A DNA stretch of 64,000 nt from Zingiber officinale (Eukaryota; Streptophyta; Magnoliopsida; Zingiberales; Zingiberaceae): positions 36,431,511-36,495,510 of the forward strand of contig NC_056000.1 in assembly GCF_018446385.1 (NCBI RefSeq), given 5' to 3'. Both the position numbers and the translations under genes were made by a program. Shown here in pieces: positions 45,348 to 57,047 of this stretch. The notes beneath the pieces are model-generated. The model was not told where the DNA came from. It saw only the letters and a program-made list of their open reading frames with translations, and did not search any database. Within the stretch, counting starts at the first letter, position 1. Each line of letters begins with the position of its first letter.

Positions 45348-48300
45348 CTACGCTGCAATTTTATGCTCCCTGCTTTCGTTCTTTAGCGCAATCTGATGCA
45401 GCAGATCGGAGACTCGCCGCGAGCTCGGCCTCTCCGCCGGCGCAGTCCTTGTGCACTGCAGCGCCACGTTGAGGACCTCGAGCGCGCTCGCCTCCTCCGC
45501 CGGCGCCATCGGCCTCAGAGCTGGATCCACCAGCTCCTCCCACTCGGCCGCCGCCATCCGCGACTCCGCCCATCTAACCATGTCCACGTCTCCGGCGAAG
45601 CTCCTGTCGGTCGGCATCAGTCCGCATACGAGCTCCATGAGGACGATTCCCATGCTGTAGACGTCGCTCTTCTCGGTGGCCTTCGTCGTGTACGCGTACT
45701 CTGAAGCAAAATGGAGGCTTAATCGACGGGGATCATCGTAAACAGAGTAGTAAACACCTTGCGGGAGTAGTTACCGGGAGCGATGTAGCCGTAGGATCCG
45801 GCGAAGCAAGAGGCGGAGTCTGTGTATCCGACGGAACTCTCGCCTGCAGCGGCCTTGGCCAGGCCGAAATCTCCGAGGTGCGCCTCCATGTCGCGGTCGA
45901 GCAACAAGTTGCTGGACTTGATGTCCCTGTGAAGGACGCAGGGGACGCAGTCGTGGTGGAGGTACTCGAGGCCGTTGGCGAGGCCGACGGCGATCCGCAA
46001 TCGCGTCTCCCAGCTCAGCTCGCGCTTCCTCTTCTGGTTCACGCCGGGCTTGTGGAGCCAATCCCACAGGCTCCCGTTCTCCATGAACTGATAGACCAAG
46101 AGGTGCTCTCCGGAGTCGCCGCTGCTCAGGAACCCGAGGAGCTTGACGAGGTGGCGGTGGCGGACGCGGCCCAGAACCTTGACCTCGCGGAGGAAGCTCT
46201 TATCTCGGGGGAAGGAGTCTCTGTTTCCGAGCAGAGTACGTTTTACGGCCACCGTCTCGCCGGTAGCCAGCTCGGCTCTGTACACGGTGCCGGATCCGCC
46301 AGAGCCGATGATAAACTCGTCACTCAGGTTGCTCGTCGCCTCCATGATCGCTTCCCACTTGAACTCCCGCCTCATCCAGCCCTTCATCGACGGCTCTGGC
46401 CGCGTCATCGAGGAGCTCTTGTAGAAGTACGTGCAGTTCACCTCGCCAGACTGCTTCCAGCACTGCCTTCCCCGTAGCACCGCGGCGATGAGGAGGAGAA
46501 GGATGACGAGCGTTGCGGAGGCGGAGATGAAGGCCACGGCCGCCGAGTTGGCCATCGAGCGGTGGTTTCCGGCCAGGCCGCACGGCGGGAGCGGCCCTCC
46601 GCAGAGGGCAAGGTTGGGAATGAACGACTGCGGTGGCCAGCGCGCGAGTCGTTGGTCCAGTTGTCCCTGCAGATCGTTGTGGGAGAGATCAAGCGTGACC
46701 AAGCTGCTCATCTCGGCAATCTCCGGCGGGACACTTCCGGTGAGTGAATTATGGGAGAAGTTGAGGTCTTCCAGCTTGGCGAGCGACGCGATGGACGAGG
46801 GAATTCCTCCGGTGAGCTTGTTGAGGCTGAGGTCGAGCGCGCTCTGCAGCTCTTGGAGCTGCTCTAACTCGACGAGAACCGGACCGGAGAAAAAGTTCTC
46901 CGATAACCGGAGCTCGTAGAGCTTGCTCAGCTTCCCAATGGAAGCAGGGATCGCGCCGGAGAACTGGTTGCGGGCCAAGTTAAGCACATTGAGCGACGCG
47001 AGCTTGCCAATCTCCGGCAGGAGCGACCCGGTGAGTGAATTATCGTCGAGGGAAAGCTTTAGTAGATTTGAGCAATTGTAGAGCTCAATTGGAACACTTC
47101 CGGCGAACCTGTTTGAAGAGAGTTTGAGCTCCCCCAACTGCTGGAGGCCACCGAGCCATGCCGGGATTTCTCCCGTGAGCCGATTATTATTCAGAACAAT
47201 GTGCGTCAGATTCTTGCACGCGGCGAGTTCTTTGGGGATCTCTCCGGTCAGCAAGTTGCTCGATAAATCAAGCAGAGAAAGCGCGCTGATTTCCCCGAGC
47301 AACGGCGGGATCTCGCCAGTGATACGGTTGCTCCCGAGGCGAATCCGCTCGAGCTCCGGTGAGTTCCCCAGCTGTGCCGGGATCTCGAGGTCGAAGAAGT
47401 TGTTGGTGAGGTCAAAGGAGAGCAGAGAGCTCGACCCGCAAAGCGGCAGCATGCTTCCAGTGAGCTTGTTGTTGGAGAGGTTCACTCTGGTGATGTTCCG
47501 GCAATAGAACATCTCGTCTGGAACGCTTCCCTCCATTGAATTGTTGTAGAGCATGAGCTGTTCAAGTGATCGCAAGTTGCCGAAGGTCGCCGGAATCCCA
47601 CCGGACAGCCGGTTGTCAGCCAGGTCGAGAATTTGAAGCTGCCGACAGTTGCCCAGCGACGAGGGAATCACGCCAGAGAGGTCGTTTTGCCTTAAGTGGA
47701 GGAAATTGAGCTTCTTAAGGCGGCCAATGGCCGCCGGGATGCTGCCGGAGAAATGGTTCCCGAAAAAATCAATCATTTGCAAGCTTGAACAATTACCGAT
47801 AGCCACCGGGATATCGCCGGAAAGCTGGTTCTCGTACAAATAAAGGATCTGGAGCTGCTGCAACTGGCCGATCTCCTCCGGCAGCGAGCCGTGCAACTCG
47901 TTGTGGTACAAAGTTAGAGTTTGGAGCTTGCTGAGGTTGCCAAGATCACGGGGAATTGAACCTGAGATGGTGTTGTTGTTTAGATATAGATCGGTGAGAC
48001 CGGTAAGCTCGCCAAGCTCAACGGGGATTGCGCCGGAGAAGCTGTTGTTGGCCATGTTTAACTGCGTCAATGATCGGCATTGAGCTAAGCCGGTCGGAAT
48101 TGGACCAGAGAAGTTGTTGTTGGACAAGAACAAGTGCTGCAAGCTAGTGGCATTCTGGCACAGGGTCTCCGGCAGAAGGCCGGAGAGGCCGTTGTCAGAC
48201 AAGACAAGGTAGCCGAGTTGACTCAGCTGGCTGAGTTCGGCTGTGAAATCGCCTTCGAGCTCGTTGATCGACAAGTCCAGACTGAGAAGCCCGGTGAGCT

Positions 48301-49099
48301 TAGCGAGGGACCTCGGAATGCAGCCGTGGAGCCGATTGGACATCAAGTTGAGGTAGGTGAGTTGACTCAGTTCTCCTAGTTCACTCGGAATCTCTCCCCG
48401 GAGCGAGTTATTCGCCAGGTTCAGTATCTGGAGGCTGGACAATTCGCCGAGCTCCGGCGGAATCGGGCCGTCGAATCGGTTGTGCTGGAGTACCAGGTTC
48501 TGGAGTCGACTAAGCTGGCCTAGTCGGCTCGGAATGGGTCCGGAGAGGTTGCAGAGTGCCATGGCGAGAGTGGTCAAGTTCCCGAGTTTCCCCAGCGAGT
48601 CCGGAATCGGTCCCGAGAGGCTCGGGTTGTTTCCTATCCGCAGGACCTGGAGGCCGTAGAGGTCGCCGAGTTCCGGCGGGATCGTCCCAGAGAGGTCGTT
48701 GGAATGGAGAAGCAGCGCGGATAGCGTGGAGATCCTCCCGAGTTGACTCGGGATGCTGCCGGTGAGACGGTTGTCGGAGAGGTCAAGGGCCTCGAGTCGA
48801 CTCAGCCGGGTGAACCCAGACGAGACGGAGCCGGCGATAGAAGAGGAGGATAGGTTGATCGCCACCACCACCCTGTCGAGTTCGTCGCAGGTGATGCCGC
48901 GCCAGGAGCAGTAGTCCGGGTTTCCCCCTCTCCATTCCTCAAGCAACCCGTCGGGGTCGTCTGTGAACGAGTCCCTGATCTGCAACAGAGCTTCCAAGTC
49001 GAAGCCGCCATGGCCGACAGCCAAAGGCAGCCAGGAGCAGAGCACCACCGCCACCACAAGAACGACTACAGCCATCCTCCCCCTCCGATTCCTATCCAT
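45348..49099 (-). CDS. LRR receptor-like serine/threonine kinase, GSO1/GSO2-like
   Basis: Two exons on minus: 49099-45775 and 45700-45348, with a 74-bp GT-AG intron (45774-45701) inside the kinase domain after GYIAP. The product is 1225 residues, close to the ~1250 of Arabidopsis GSO1/GSO2. In order: signal peptide (AVVVLVVAVVLCSWLPLAVG), LRRNT cap (YCSWRGITC), a long solenoid of plant-type LRRs (LxxLxLxxNxLxGxIP), a membrane segment near 850-873 (ISASATLVILLLLIAAVL), and a kinase domain from about 928 with GSGGSGTVY, VAVKRTL, HRDIKSSN and DFGLAK, so catalytically complete. GSO1/SGN3-type receptors perceive sulfated CIF/TWS1 peptides and control Casparian strip and embryo cuticle sealing; that exact role here is inference. 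The start at 49099 places the signal peptide at the N-terminus; an in-frame ATG at 49201 would add 34 residues. The gene looks intact. Confidence 0.93.
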
Positions 49100-50375
49100 C
49101 TCTACAACCTTAGGAAAAAGAAGAAGCAAAGAACAGCAGAGAGAGATGATATCAGTTGAACAAAGCCCCTCAATATCAGTTGAACCCATGCACGCATGCA
49201 TGCACAGGGTGCCATTCTGGGGAATTGGAAAGATTGAAGGAGAGCAATAGAAAGAGAAAGAGAGAAAAATGGAGGAGAGTTTTAATGGCGTTCTAGGGTT
49301 ACTCGCCAAGGACAGGGAGGTTAGAGAAGAATTGAAGATGGTGCCATCAAATTGGGGGAAGGTGGGAAGATAATGAGGGTGGAGTGTGGATTGGGGTTTG
49401 GAGAGGCAGGACTCAGAGCTGTATGTAGTTCAGCTCTCCTGCCATGGCCGATGCAGTATTATAAATTACTGTCATTCAGATGATAATATTTGCAACCATG
49501 ATTTTTAATTAATATAAATTATATTTATTTATTTATTGTTGAGAAGAAAAAGCTGGGTGTTTGACCTGAAGCAAGTCTTACATCAGCCACTCAAAGTGTG
49601 AAGGAGGTTTAGGTTGGACTTGGGAAAAGTACTAATGAAGTGCTTAGGGTTAGTTTATGTTTGTAGTCAATTGCATTAAGGAAGGATTTTGGGGGCTATA
49701 TTTTCAAATATTGAGAGGTGTTGGTATTTACTTGGGAGATCATGCCTAGGGTCTTTGAGAAATTATTCCATGGTTATAACCATTAATCTTGACATTAATT
49801 ATGGCATCGACCTTCGTTAATATCTATCGTTCAATCACAAATGATAGTATGTATGATCGATTGGTCGTAGAAACTAAGAGTATGGAGCTCAAGTAGCTCG
49901 GAGTGAAGTGCTTGATCGGAGGTGAGCCCTCAAGGAGCTCAGAGTAGGGAGCTTGGGGAGCCCAAGAAAACTCAATTTGGAAGGTCTACTTAAAGATGTT
50001 GATGTGTTGACCTAGCTTGAGAGGTTAACCCCTTAAATCGAGATTTTAGATTACATAAGTGTGATATGCTAATATAAAGTAAGTTTACATAGACATGACC
50101 TACTGACTTAGCTAGGGTTCCACCCAATCCAAGAACACATTTACGTTAAAGAGTTAGGATCACACCCTACAATAGAATATGGGCAGCCCTTAGTAACAAT
50201 GCCACCTTCAATTCTTAATAGCAAAGGGTCCCCTTACACCCATTATCGACTCGAAAGAAAGGGAATAATTTTCATGTCACGGGTTGATCAAACAACCCTA
50301 CAACTTCCACACCATTCCAACACATTAAACAAAGCACACAACTCCTCTTTTGAGTTGTTTCTTTTGTTCCCTTCC
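49100..50375. promoter_or_regulatory. Upstream region of the LRR kinase gene
   Basis: Minus-strand 5' leader: a CT-rich stretch at 49240-49270 and two direct copies of ATATCAGTTGAAC (near 49150 and 49172). A weak TATA-like TTTATAATA lies near 49455-49463 on minus. No gene was found in the remainder. Confidence 0.4.
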
Positions 50376-50534
50376 ATGTCTTCTTCCCTCCTCTGTTTAC
50401 TTATAATTGTTTTCGATGTTTACTTCATGCAAATTAACACTTATTGCGATGCCATTGGAGCTGATCCACCAAACCCGGTTGTCCTTACGCTTCCATTAAT
50501 GTCTTCTTCTTCTTCGAGTGGAGGAGAAGATTGA
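50376..50534 (+). CDS. Possible small secreted protein (52 residues)
   Basis: ATG 50376 starts a short ORF with a hydrophobic N-terminus (SSLLCLLIIVFDVYFM), then a short Pro-containing stretch and a Ser-rich acidic end (SSSSSSGGED). This looks like a signal peptide plus a small mature part, but I do not recognise a peptide-hormone motif. It has no neighbours that explain it, and the ORF could be chance. Confidence 0.2.
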   Translation: MSSSLLCLLIIVFDVYFMQINTYCDAIGADPPNPVVLTLPLMSSSSSSGGED

Positions 50535-52472
50535 AGATGAAGACTTCAGGAAGCAACAACTCAATTAGTGTGTCTTCTCTTTTGCTATTGTTTAAATTAA
50601 TGAAAGGGATGGGAGGGCATTGGATAAGGACCATTGTTAGTGAGACCCTTCCAATGCTCGAGTTAGATAGCGGAGAAAAATTGGGAGGAGGAGATAATGA
50701 AATAAAAACTAGCAATGCTCAATATTACACACTATACCTTTTGTTGTAAAGACATGATCTGAATTTATGAAAGGGTGCACCTCTTTCCTCTTCACAGAAG
50801 GGCACACTATTACAATTATCATGTCGTGTCGAATTTGGCTATGAGTCAGTTGACTCAATTCGAGTTCAACCATAAGTTGGCTGACTTGATCCAAATATGC
50901 TGACCAAGTCATAGGCTTGGTTGACTAGTGTTGAACTTGGAAGAGCTGATCCAACCGGATTTGAGTTCGTTTCAAACTGATTTGGATCCACGCTGATCGA
51001 ATTCTAGGCTTGCCGAGTGGTCCCTCTGGTCTCTGCCACAACGGTAATGATATGATATGGTTCAATCCCAAAAATAGGAAAAGGTTGATCTAGTTTTGTT
51101 TTCTAAAAGCACTCTGTTTCCCCTCCACTCCTACTTCTCTCAATGATTGAAACAACTTTTGCACTCAACGAGTCTTTGTTGCTTGTTTCGATAAGCTAAT
51201 GTATACATAAAAATAACTAAAACATGTAGCATAGCAAAGAATTTCCCTCAATGATGTGATTAGGGCAACCGAAAAGAGTACCCATAGAAACTTGTGGATT
51301 AGGGCATCCCGACTAGCTATATCATTGTCCAAACCTCAACAAATGAGTGATATTATAAAATAATTCGATTGCTTTCCCCATCACAATGAAGTGAAGTGTG
51401 GAGATCTAAAAGGTATATACAATTCAGTCTTTGTCAAAAGCTAAAAGACCTTAATTATGGCTTAAGTATTCGCTTATGGAGTTAGGTGTTTCGACTTAGA
51501 AGATTTACATTCTTTTTTTTTTTGAAACAAAAAGAGAAAAAGACAAAAGGGATCAAGTGAAAGTCAATAAGTTACCCCACGAGATTTGGCATTTTTAGGA
51601 AATTATAAAATATGATAATGAAGCCAAAGTATGTCGACAATGAGATTATGTGTATTCTGGCGACTATGCATGTTTCTTCCCTCTTGCAGTGTGTCCACAT
51701 AGCGAGAGAGTCACATGGAAGCTTGAGCATTCAATCGCGTCACAAGAGTTTCTTTCGTTGTGTCTTGTCATGGAATGTGAAATTAAATCTTAAAAATAAG
51801 ATTGAAAGTGAATCGAAGGTTGATAGCTCGATAAAATTTATTTTAAGACTGATTTAATTTAAATGGATAGAGTTATATTTTTCATGGATGGATACAAATT
51901 GTCATCTCTACCTCTATTTACATAAACTCGGCATGAGCACATCAGACAGCTGCAAGAATCTTGACATCAAATGCTGAGGCTTGGACTTTTGTTTGGAAAG
52001 CGACAAAGATTTTGTTGACTCGCAAGCGGTTCTGGTCACTGGAGGGAGCTTGGTGGACTCCTGGGCGCTGACTTGTGGCAGCGAACGGAGAAGGTTGACC
52101 AGTGGGATATATGTCGGCACTCGGCAGGAAGATTGGTGGCATCAGCATGACGTCAGGCTGACTTTTGTACTTGGTTAAGATTTGAAATGTGAAGAACACG
52201 GCCCGACTTGGAAGTTTGAACAATATCTTCAACGATTTCTTTATAAATATCACCTTTTGGGTGTTATTGCTTTCGTATATTTCTTTGCTACCGAACATAT
52301 GTCGTATTAGATCGACGTTCATGTGAATTTTGAGTGTGAAAATTGTCGTCGAAGCAAGGAGACCTTATGAAGTTCAAGAATGGAAGGAAAGTTGAATCTC
52401 TCCTAATCATGGTGCTCATCTTCAATGATGATCGAGATGAAGACCTTTCACTCTCGAGATCTTTCCGATCCC
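50535..52472. other. Intergenic region
   Basis: Nothing that can be called a gene. It contains a T-run at 51511-51522 and scattered short ORFs without recognisable domains. Confidence 0.5.
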
Positions 52473-52710
52473 TTAGATCATCACCAATCCATAACATCAA
52501 ATTTGGTGCAATTTTCATACCAAAATAATGATATTTGAACACCAAATACTATTTCAACTCCAACCCATCATCACCATATCAAAACAAAAAAAAATATTCT
52601 TTAGAATATTCTATAATTCTTATTAATTTTTTTTATATGATAATTATTATATTTAAAATTGATACTTCTTAATATTTAATATTTTAAATTTTTTAAAATT
52701 CAGTATCCAA

Positions 52711-52817
<107 letters not shown>

Positions 52818-52984
52818 TATTTTTAATTTTATTATTTAATTACTCAGGCATAAATATATTTTAAAAATATTATAAAATCACACACAATTAGGATAAAATA
52901 TTTTACTATTTTATATTTAAAACAAACAAGGATACTTAATTGAAAATATAATATTACAAGACTTTAACTTTCAGAATTACTATA

Positions 52985-53470
52985 TTATTCCCATAAATGC
53001 TCAATTAATGCATTTAGAAGGGCAATATGAGCTTCTTTGTCTTTGATTTGTCTGTATCGAACTAGAAACTCTTCAAATCGAGTACCATCATCTCCTGCAG
53101 GCTCAACATCTTGAGTCAGCACCTCAAAGTGTTCCACGATTGGTGCATTTAAATCACGTTCATCTTCAATTATCATATTATGCATAATAATACATGATGT
53201 CAGTATATCATGTAAAATATTTTTCTGTCAAAAACGTGAAGGTCCTGCAACAATTGCAAAGCATGATTGGAGCACGCCAAATGCTCGCTCAACATCCTTT
53301 CTACACGCTTCTTGCTTCATTGCAAATAATTTATTCTTTCAACCTTGTGGAGCATGAATCGTTTGAACAAGTGTTGACCATTTTGGATATATACCATCAG
53401 CTAAATAGTAACTCATATTGTACTCTTTTCCTTGAATGACATAATGAGCAGGAATTGTAATACCTGCAGC
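52985..53470 (-). pseudogene. Harbinger transposase, C-terminal part
   Basis: Continues the frame of 57880-57048 after the hAT insertion. MSYYLADGIYP, KDVERAFGVLQS and MIIEDE are the conserved blocks of the plant transposon protein (DDE_Tnp_4/Plant_tran, HARBI1-like) family; the last holds the region of the third acidic catalytic residue. TGA at 53341-53339 and 53230-53228 interrupt it, with no frameshift. It ends at TAA 52987-52985. Confidence 0.88.
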
Positions 53471-54562
53471 CAGGGGCGTAGTTACTGTGGGGCGGGAGGG
53501 TGCGATCGCACCCCCTCAGATTTAGAGTAAAAAAAAATTAATATGATTAAAAATAAAATAAAAACATTTATTTATAAATCTAAAAGTATGTGGGCTTTTA
53601 TGTAAAACTCCAATCAAAAGTCAAAACTTGCGGCGTGTTTTAATTGCTATCTCTTGTCCAAAAAAGTTATCTCTCTTTTCTCTTGATTTTTCTCTCCGCC
53701 GCCGAAGCTTTTATTTTTCCCTTTTCACTATTTTTTTCCCTATCGGCGAAGCTTCTTCCTCTTCCATTTTCTTCTTCCTCCACCATTACTCTTTCCTTTT
53801 TCCTTTATCCCATGTTCTTTTTCCTCCCCTAATTCTCATCTTATTTTTCCCTAATCTTAATTTTGCCCTCAAAATCCTCCATAGACCATTGTCGTTGCCA
53901 TCCACGCCATTGTCGGCCTGTCATCGCACGCCCCTGCCAACGCCGTTATCGTTTGCTGCCAACGCTGTCAGTATTGCTTCGCTACTATCGCTACTATCGT
54001 TTGCTGACAACGCTATCGACGCTCCACAATAAATTTCTTTTGATTGAGGTAAAATTTTCTTACTTGATTTCTTTCGATTACGAATTTAAGTATTGAAAAA
54101 AATATGTAGTGTTAATTTTGCATATATTCATATTTTTGTTTGTTATTCAAGTATGTTAAATGTTTACACATATTGAGGTGATAAGTACATTTGATGTTTG
54201 ATTTGTTATATGAATGTGAGGAATGTCATTAATGATCATTCAAAAATTTGATCAATTGAATCATATCATTTATTCCATGAATAGACTTATCATATAATTT
54301 ACACCAATATTTTATAATAATAATATGCATATAAAATGAATCATCTTTATGAAAAGAATTAAAATTAGATAGTCATATAATTAGAAAAATATGTTTTTAT
54401 AATGTAAACATTTGACTTTATATCTTTACTAAGGGATCATTAACTCTCTATCAATTTTGTTTATTATTTATTTTTTAATATAAATTTTGAAAACAAATAG
54501 TCATTAATTAGATGATTATGTTTCTGAAATATTATGTTGATGATAAATTAGGTGAAATAACA
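53471..54562 (+). other. 5' non-coding part of the hAT element
   Basis: Terminal repeat, then a pyrimidine-rich stretch (53640-53840) and an AT-rich stretch. GAG|GTAAAATT near 54046 could be a splice donor with an acceptor at ACAAATAG near 54500, giving a 5' UTR intron; this is speculative. Confidence 0.45.
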
Positions 54563-56935
54563 ATGTTGAGGTATTTTAAGAAAATACGAGATGAACCTAC
54601 TTCAAACAAGTCATCTCCCCCTCCACCACCTCCTCCTCCTCCGCCTCCTCTACCAGCTCCTCTTGATGCTGACTCAAATGAGTATCCTAGTGATCCTGGG
54701 CTAAGAAAGCACATTCTTGAGTATAATGTTAATGAAAGGGAGATTGTTCGACGTTACTATTTGCAAAAAGGTCCTTTTCAACCTAAAAATCATGAATTTC
54801 CTTGGCGTTCTTGTCCCAAAGAGAAACGAAGATTCCGAGCTATATGGTTTAGTCTTCATCCTAATTGGCTAGAATACAGCATTGCAAAAGATGCGACTTT
54901 TTGTCTTTATTGCTATTTATTCAAAGCGGATCATGGTGGTCAAAGTGGTGGTGATTCTTTTGTTACTGAGGGATTTAAAAATTGGAGAAAGAAAGAAAAA
55001 TTTAATGAACATGTTAGAAATCAGAGCAGCATTCACAACAGGTGCATGATGGCGGCTTATGATTTAATGAATCAAAAACAACATATTGAAACTTGTTTGG
55101 TCAATCAGTCTAGTCAAGTAGCTATCGATTATCGTGTTCGTTTGACAGCATCAATTGATTGCATAAGATTTCTTGTGCGTCAAGGATTAGCATTTCGTGG
55201 TCATGATGAATCAACAAACTCACTCAATCATGGTAATTTTCTTGAATTGTTAAGATTTCTTGCTGACCATAATGAGGATATCAATAGAGTTGCACTAGAC
55301 AATGCTCCCTCAAATCTCAAATTGACATCGCCTGATATTCAGAAAGATATTATCAGATCCATTGCTTATTTAACCACTAATTCTATTCTTGAAGATCTCG
55401 GTGATGAATTATTTACTATATTGGTTGATGAGGCTCGTGATATATTTGTTAAAGAACAAATGGCAGTTGCTTTACGGTTTGTAGATGAAAGGGGAAATAT
55501 TGTTGAGCGCTTTCTAGGCCTTGTACATGTAAGCGACACCACTGCCTTATCACTTAAAACTGCTATTGATTCTTTGTTGTGCCAACATGGATTATCTATA
55601 TCTAATTTGCGGGGGCAAGGATACGATGGAGCTAGCAATATGAGAGGAGAATTCAATGGCTTAAAAAGCTTAATTATGATGGAGAACCCTTCTGCTTATT
55701 ATGTTCATTGTTTTGCTCATCAACTGCAGCTTACACTTGTAGCTGTTACTGAAAATCATATAAGAATTTCTACTTTTTTTGATGTGGTTGCACAAGTGAA
55801 CAATATTGTTGGAGCGTCATGCAAGCGAAGAGATATACTTCGTGACAAACAATTTGAAAAAGTTATTAAAGGAATTTGCAATGGTGATATCTTCACTGGA
55901 CAAGGTATGAATCAAGAGATGACATTAAAAAGAGCTGGGAGCACACGTTGGGGTTCACATTATAATACATTGTTAAGTTTGATACATTTGTATCCTTCAA
56001 TTATTGATGCTCTTTTATTTGTTGAAGAGGAGGGAAAAGATCACAAGCAAAGGGCACAAGCAAATAATCTGTTGGAATTGATTGGAAAATATGAATTTAT
56101 ATTTCAGATGCACTTAATGAAGAATATCTTGGGAGTCACGAATGATTTGTCGCAAGCTTTACAAAGAAAAGATCAAGACATTGTAAATGCCATGATTCTT
56201 GTAAGATCAAGCAAACATCAATTGCAAACTATGAGAGATGATGGTTGGGATTTGTTACTGAATGAAGTTTCTTTATTTTGTGTTAAGTATGAGGTAGTCA
56301 CCCCGCACATGGAAGACTTGTTCGTCTTTCATGGGAGATCACGACGAAATATTGAAGGAAGGACAAATCTTCACTATTATCGTGTTGAAACATTTTATGA
56401 AGTGATAGATTTGCAACTTCAGGAGTTGAACAGTCGCTTTAACGAGGTGAACACGGAGTTGTTGTTGTGTATGAGTTGTCTTGATCCATCAAATTCATTC
56501 TCTGCTTATGATAAGAGAAAATTACTTCAGTTTGCTCAGTTTTATCCATCCGATTTTTCCCCAATGGAGTTAATGCATCTTGAGCCCCAACTTGATAACT
56601 TTATTTTTGATATGCGGAGTAGCAATCAATTCTCTGAGGTTGTGGGGATTAGCCAACTTGCTAAAAGGATGGTTCAATTGAAAAAACATCGTCTGTATCC
56701 TTTGGTGTATTTACTTTTGAAGTTAGCATTGCTATTACCTGTTGCAACTGCAACTGTAGAGAGAGTGTTTTCAGCAATGAAAATAATCAAAACCTCACTT
56801 CGAAATCGGTTGGGAGATGATATGGTAAATGATTGTTTGATACCATATATTGAGCGAGATATGTTTGATACCATTGATAATGAAGCTATTATTCAGCATT
56901 TTCAAAATATGAAATCTCGAAGAGTGATATTGTAA
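54563..56935 (+). CDS. hAT transposase, TTF zinc finger / DUF4371 / hAT dimerisation (ZMYM1-like)
   Basis: 790 residues from ATG 54563 (MLRYFKK, the usual start of this family); the frame extends 17 codons upstream to 54512. After a Pro run, residues 70-150 form a TTF-type zinc finger region (FPWRSC, FCLYCYLF). The central DUF4371/RNase H-like part has LVDEARD, GQGYDGASNM and VHCFAHQLQL. The C-terminal hAT dimerisation domain has LLLPVATATVERVFSAMK and LRNRLGDDMVNDCL. No stop or frameshift is present. hAT enzymes cut and reinsert their own DNA through a DDE-type site with an 8-bp duplication. Intact ORF, matched ends and perfect duplication make it possibly active or recently so; domesticated relatives exist, but the flanking terminal repeats argue for a transposon. 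Confidence 0.92.
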   Translation: MLRYFKKIRDEPTSNKSSPPPPPPPPPPPLPAPLDADSNEYPSDPGLRKHILEYNVNEREIVRRYYLQKGPFQPKNHEFPWRSCPKEKRRFRAIWFSLHPNWLEYSIAKDATFCLYCYLFKADHGGQSGGDSFVTEGFKNWRKKEKFNEHVRNQSSIHNRCMMAAYDLMNQKQHIETCLVNQSSQVAIDYRVRLTASIDCIRFLVRQGLAFRGHDESTNSLNHGNFLELLRFLADHNEDINRVALDNAPSNLKLTSPDIQKDIIRSIAYLTTNSILEDLGDELFTILVDEARDIFVKEQMAVALRFVDERGNIVERFLGLVHVSDTTALSLKTAIDSLLCQHGLSISNLRGQGYDGASNMRGEFNGLKSLIMMENPSAYYVHCFAHQLQLTLVAVTENHIRISTFFDVVAQVNNIVGASCKRRDILRDKQFEKVIKGICNGDIFTGQGMNQEMTLKRAGSTRWGSHYNTLLSLIHLYPSIIDALLFVEEEGKDHKQRAQANNLLELIGKYEFIFQMHLMKNILGVTNDLSQALQRKDQDIVNAMILVRSSKHQLQTMRDDGWDLLLNEVSLFCVKYEVVTPHMEDLFVFHGRSRRNIEGRTNLHYYRVETFYEVIDLQLQELNSRFNEVNTELLLCMSCLDPSNSFSAYDKRKLLQFAQFYPSDFSPMELMHLEPQLDNFIFDMRSSNQFSEVVGISQLAKRMVQLKKHRLYPLVYLLLKLALLLPVATATVERVFSAMKIIKTSLRNRLGDDMVNDCLIPYIERDMFDTIDNEAIIQHFQNMKSRRVIL

Positions 56936-57047
56936 AAAACATATGAAGTTCATATATAATTTTTTTTATACATTTTCTGTGTTGTATTATTTTTTTTAAT
57001 TTGTTGAATTCGCCCCCCCCTAATTGAAAATCCTAACTACGCCACTG

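Larger units (their letters stand above)
53471..57047 (+). mobile_element. hAT-type DNA transposon, apparently complete
   Basis: Ends are CAGGGGCGTAGTTA on the left and, read inward on minus, CAGTGGCGTAGTTA on the right: 13 of 14 match. CCTGCAGC directly flanks both ends (53463-53470 and 57048-57055), the 8-bp duplication expected of hAT elements. One long transposase ORF lies inside. It sits within the Harbinger transposase gene. Confidence 0.95.

Noticed and set aside
46431..46919. Plus-strand ORFs opposite the LRR kinase (also 45878-46477 and 47124-47507)
   Set aside because: Shadows of a GC-rich gene with few stops on the opposite strand; no domain.
49099..49309. Start of the LRR kinase at 49309
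   Set aside because: The codon there is TTG, not ATG, and the signal peptide follows the ATG at 49099.
53628..54032. 134-codon ORF near the hAT 5' end
   Set aside because: Low-complexity Ser/Phe/Leu sequence from a pyrimidine-rich leader; no hAT family domain.
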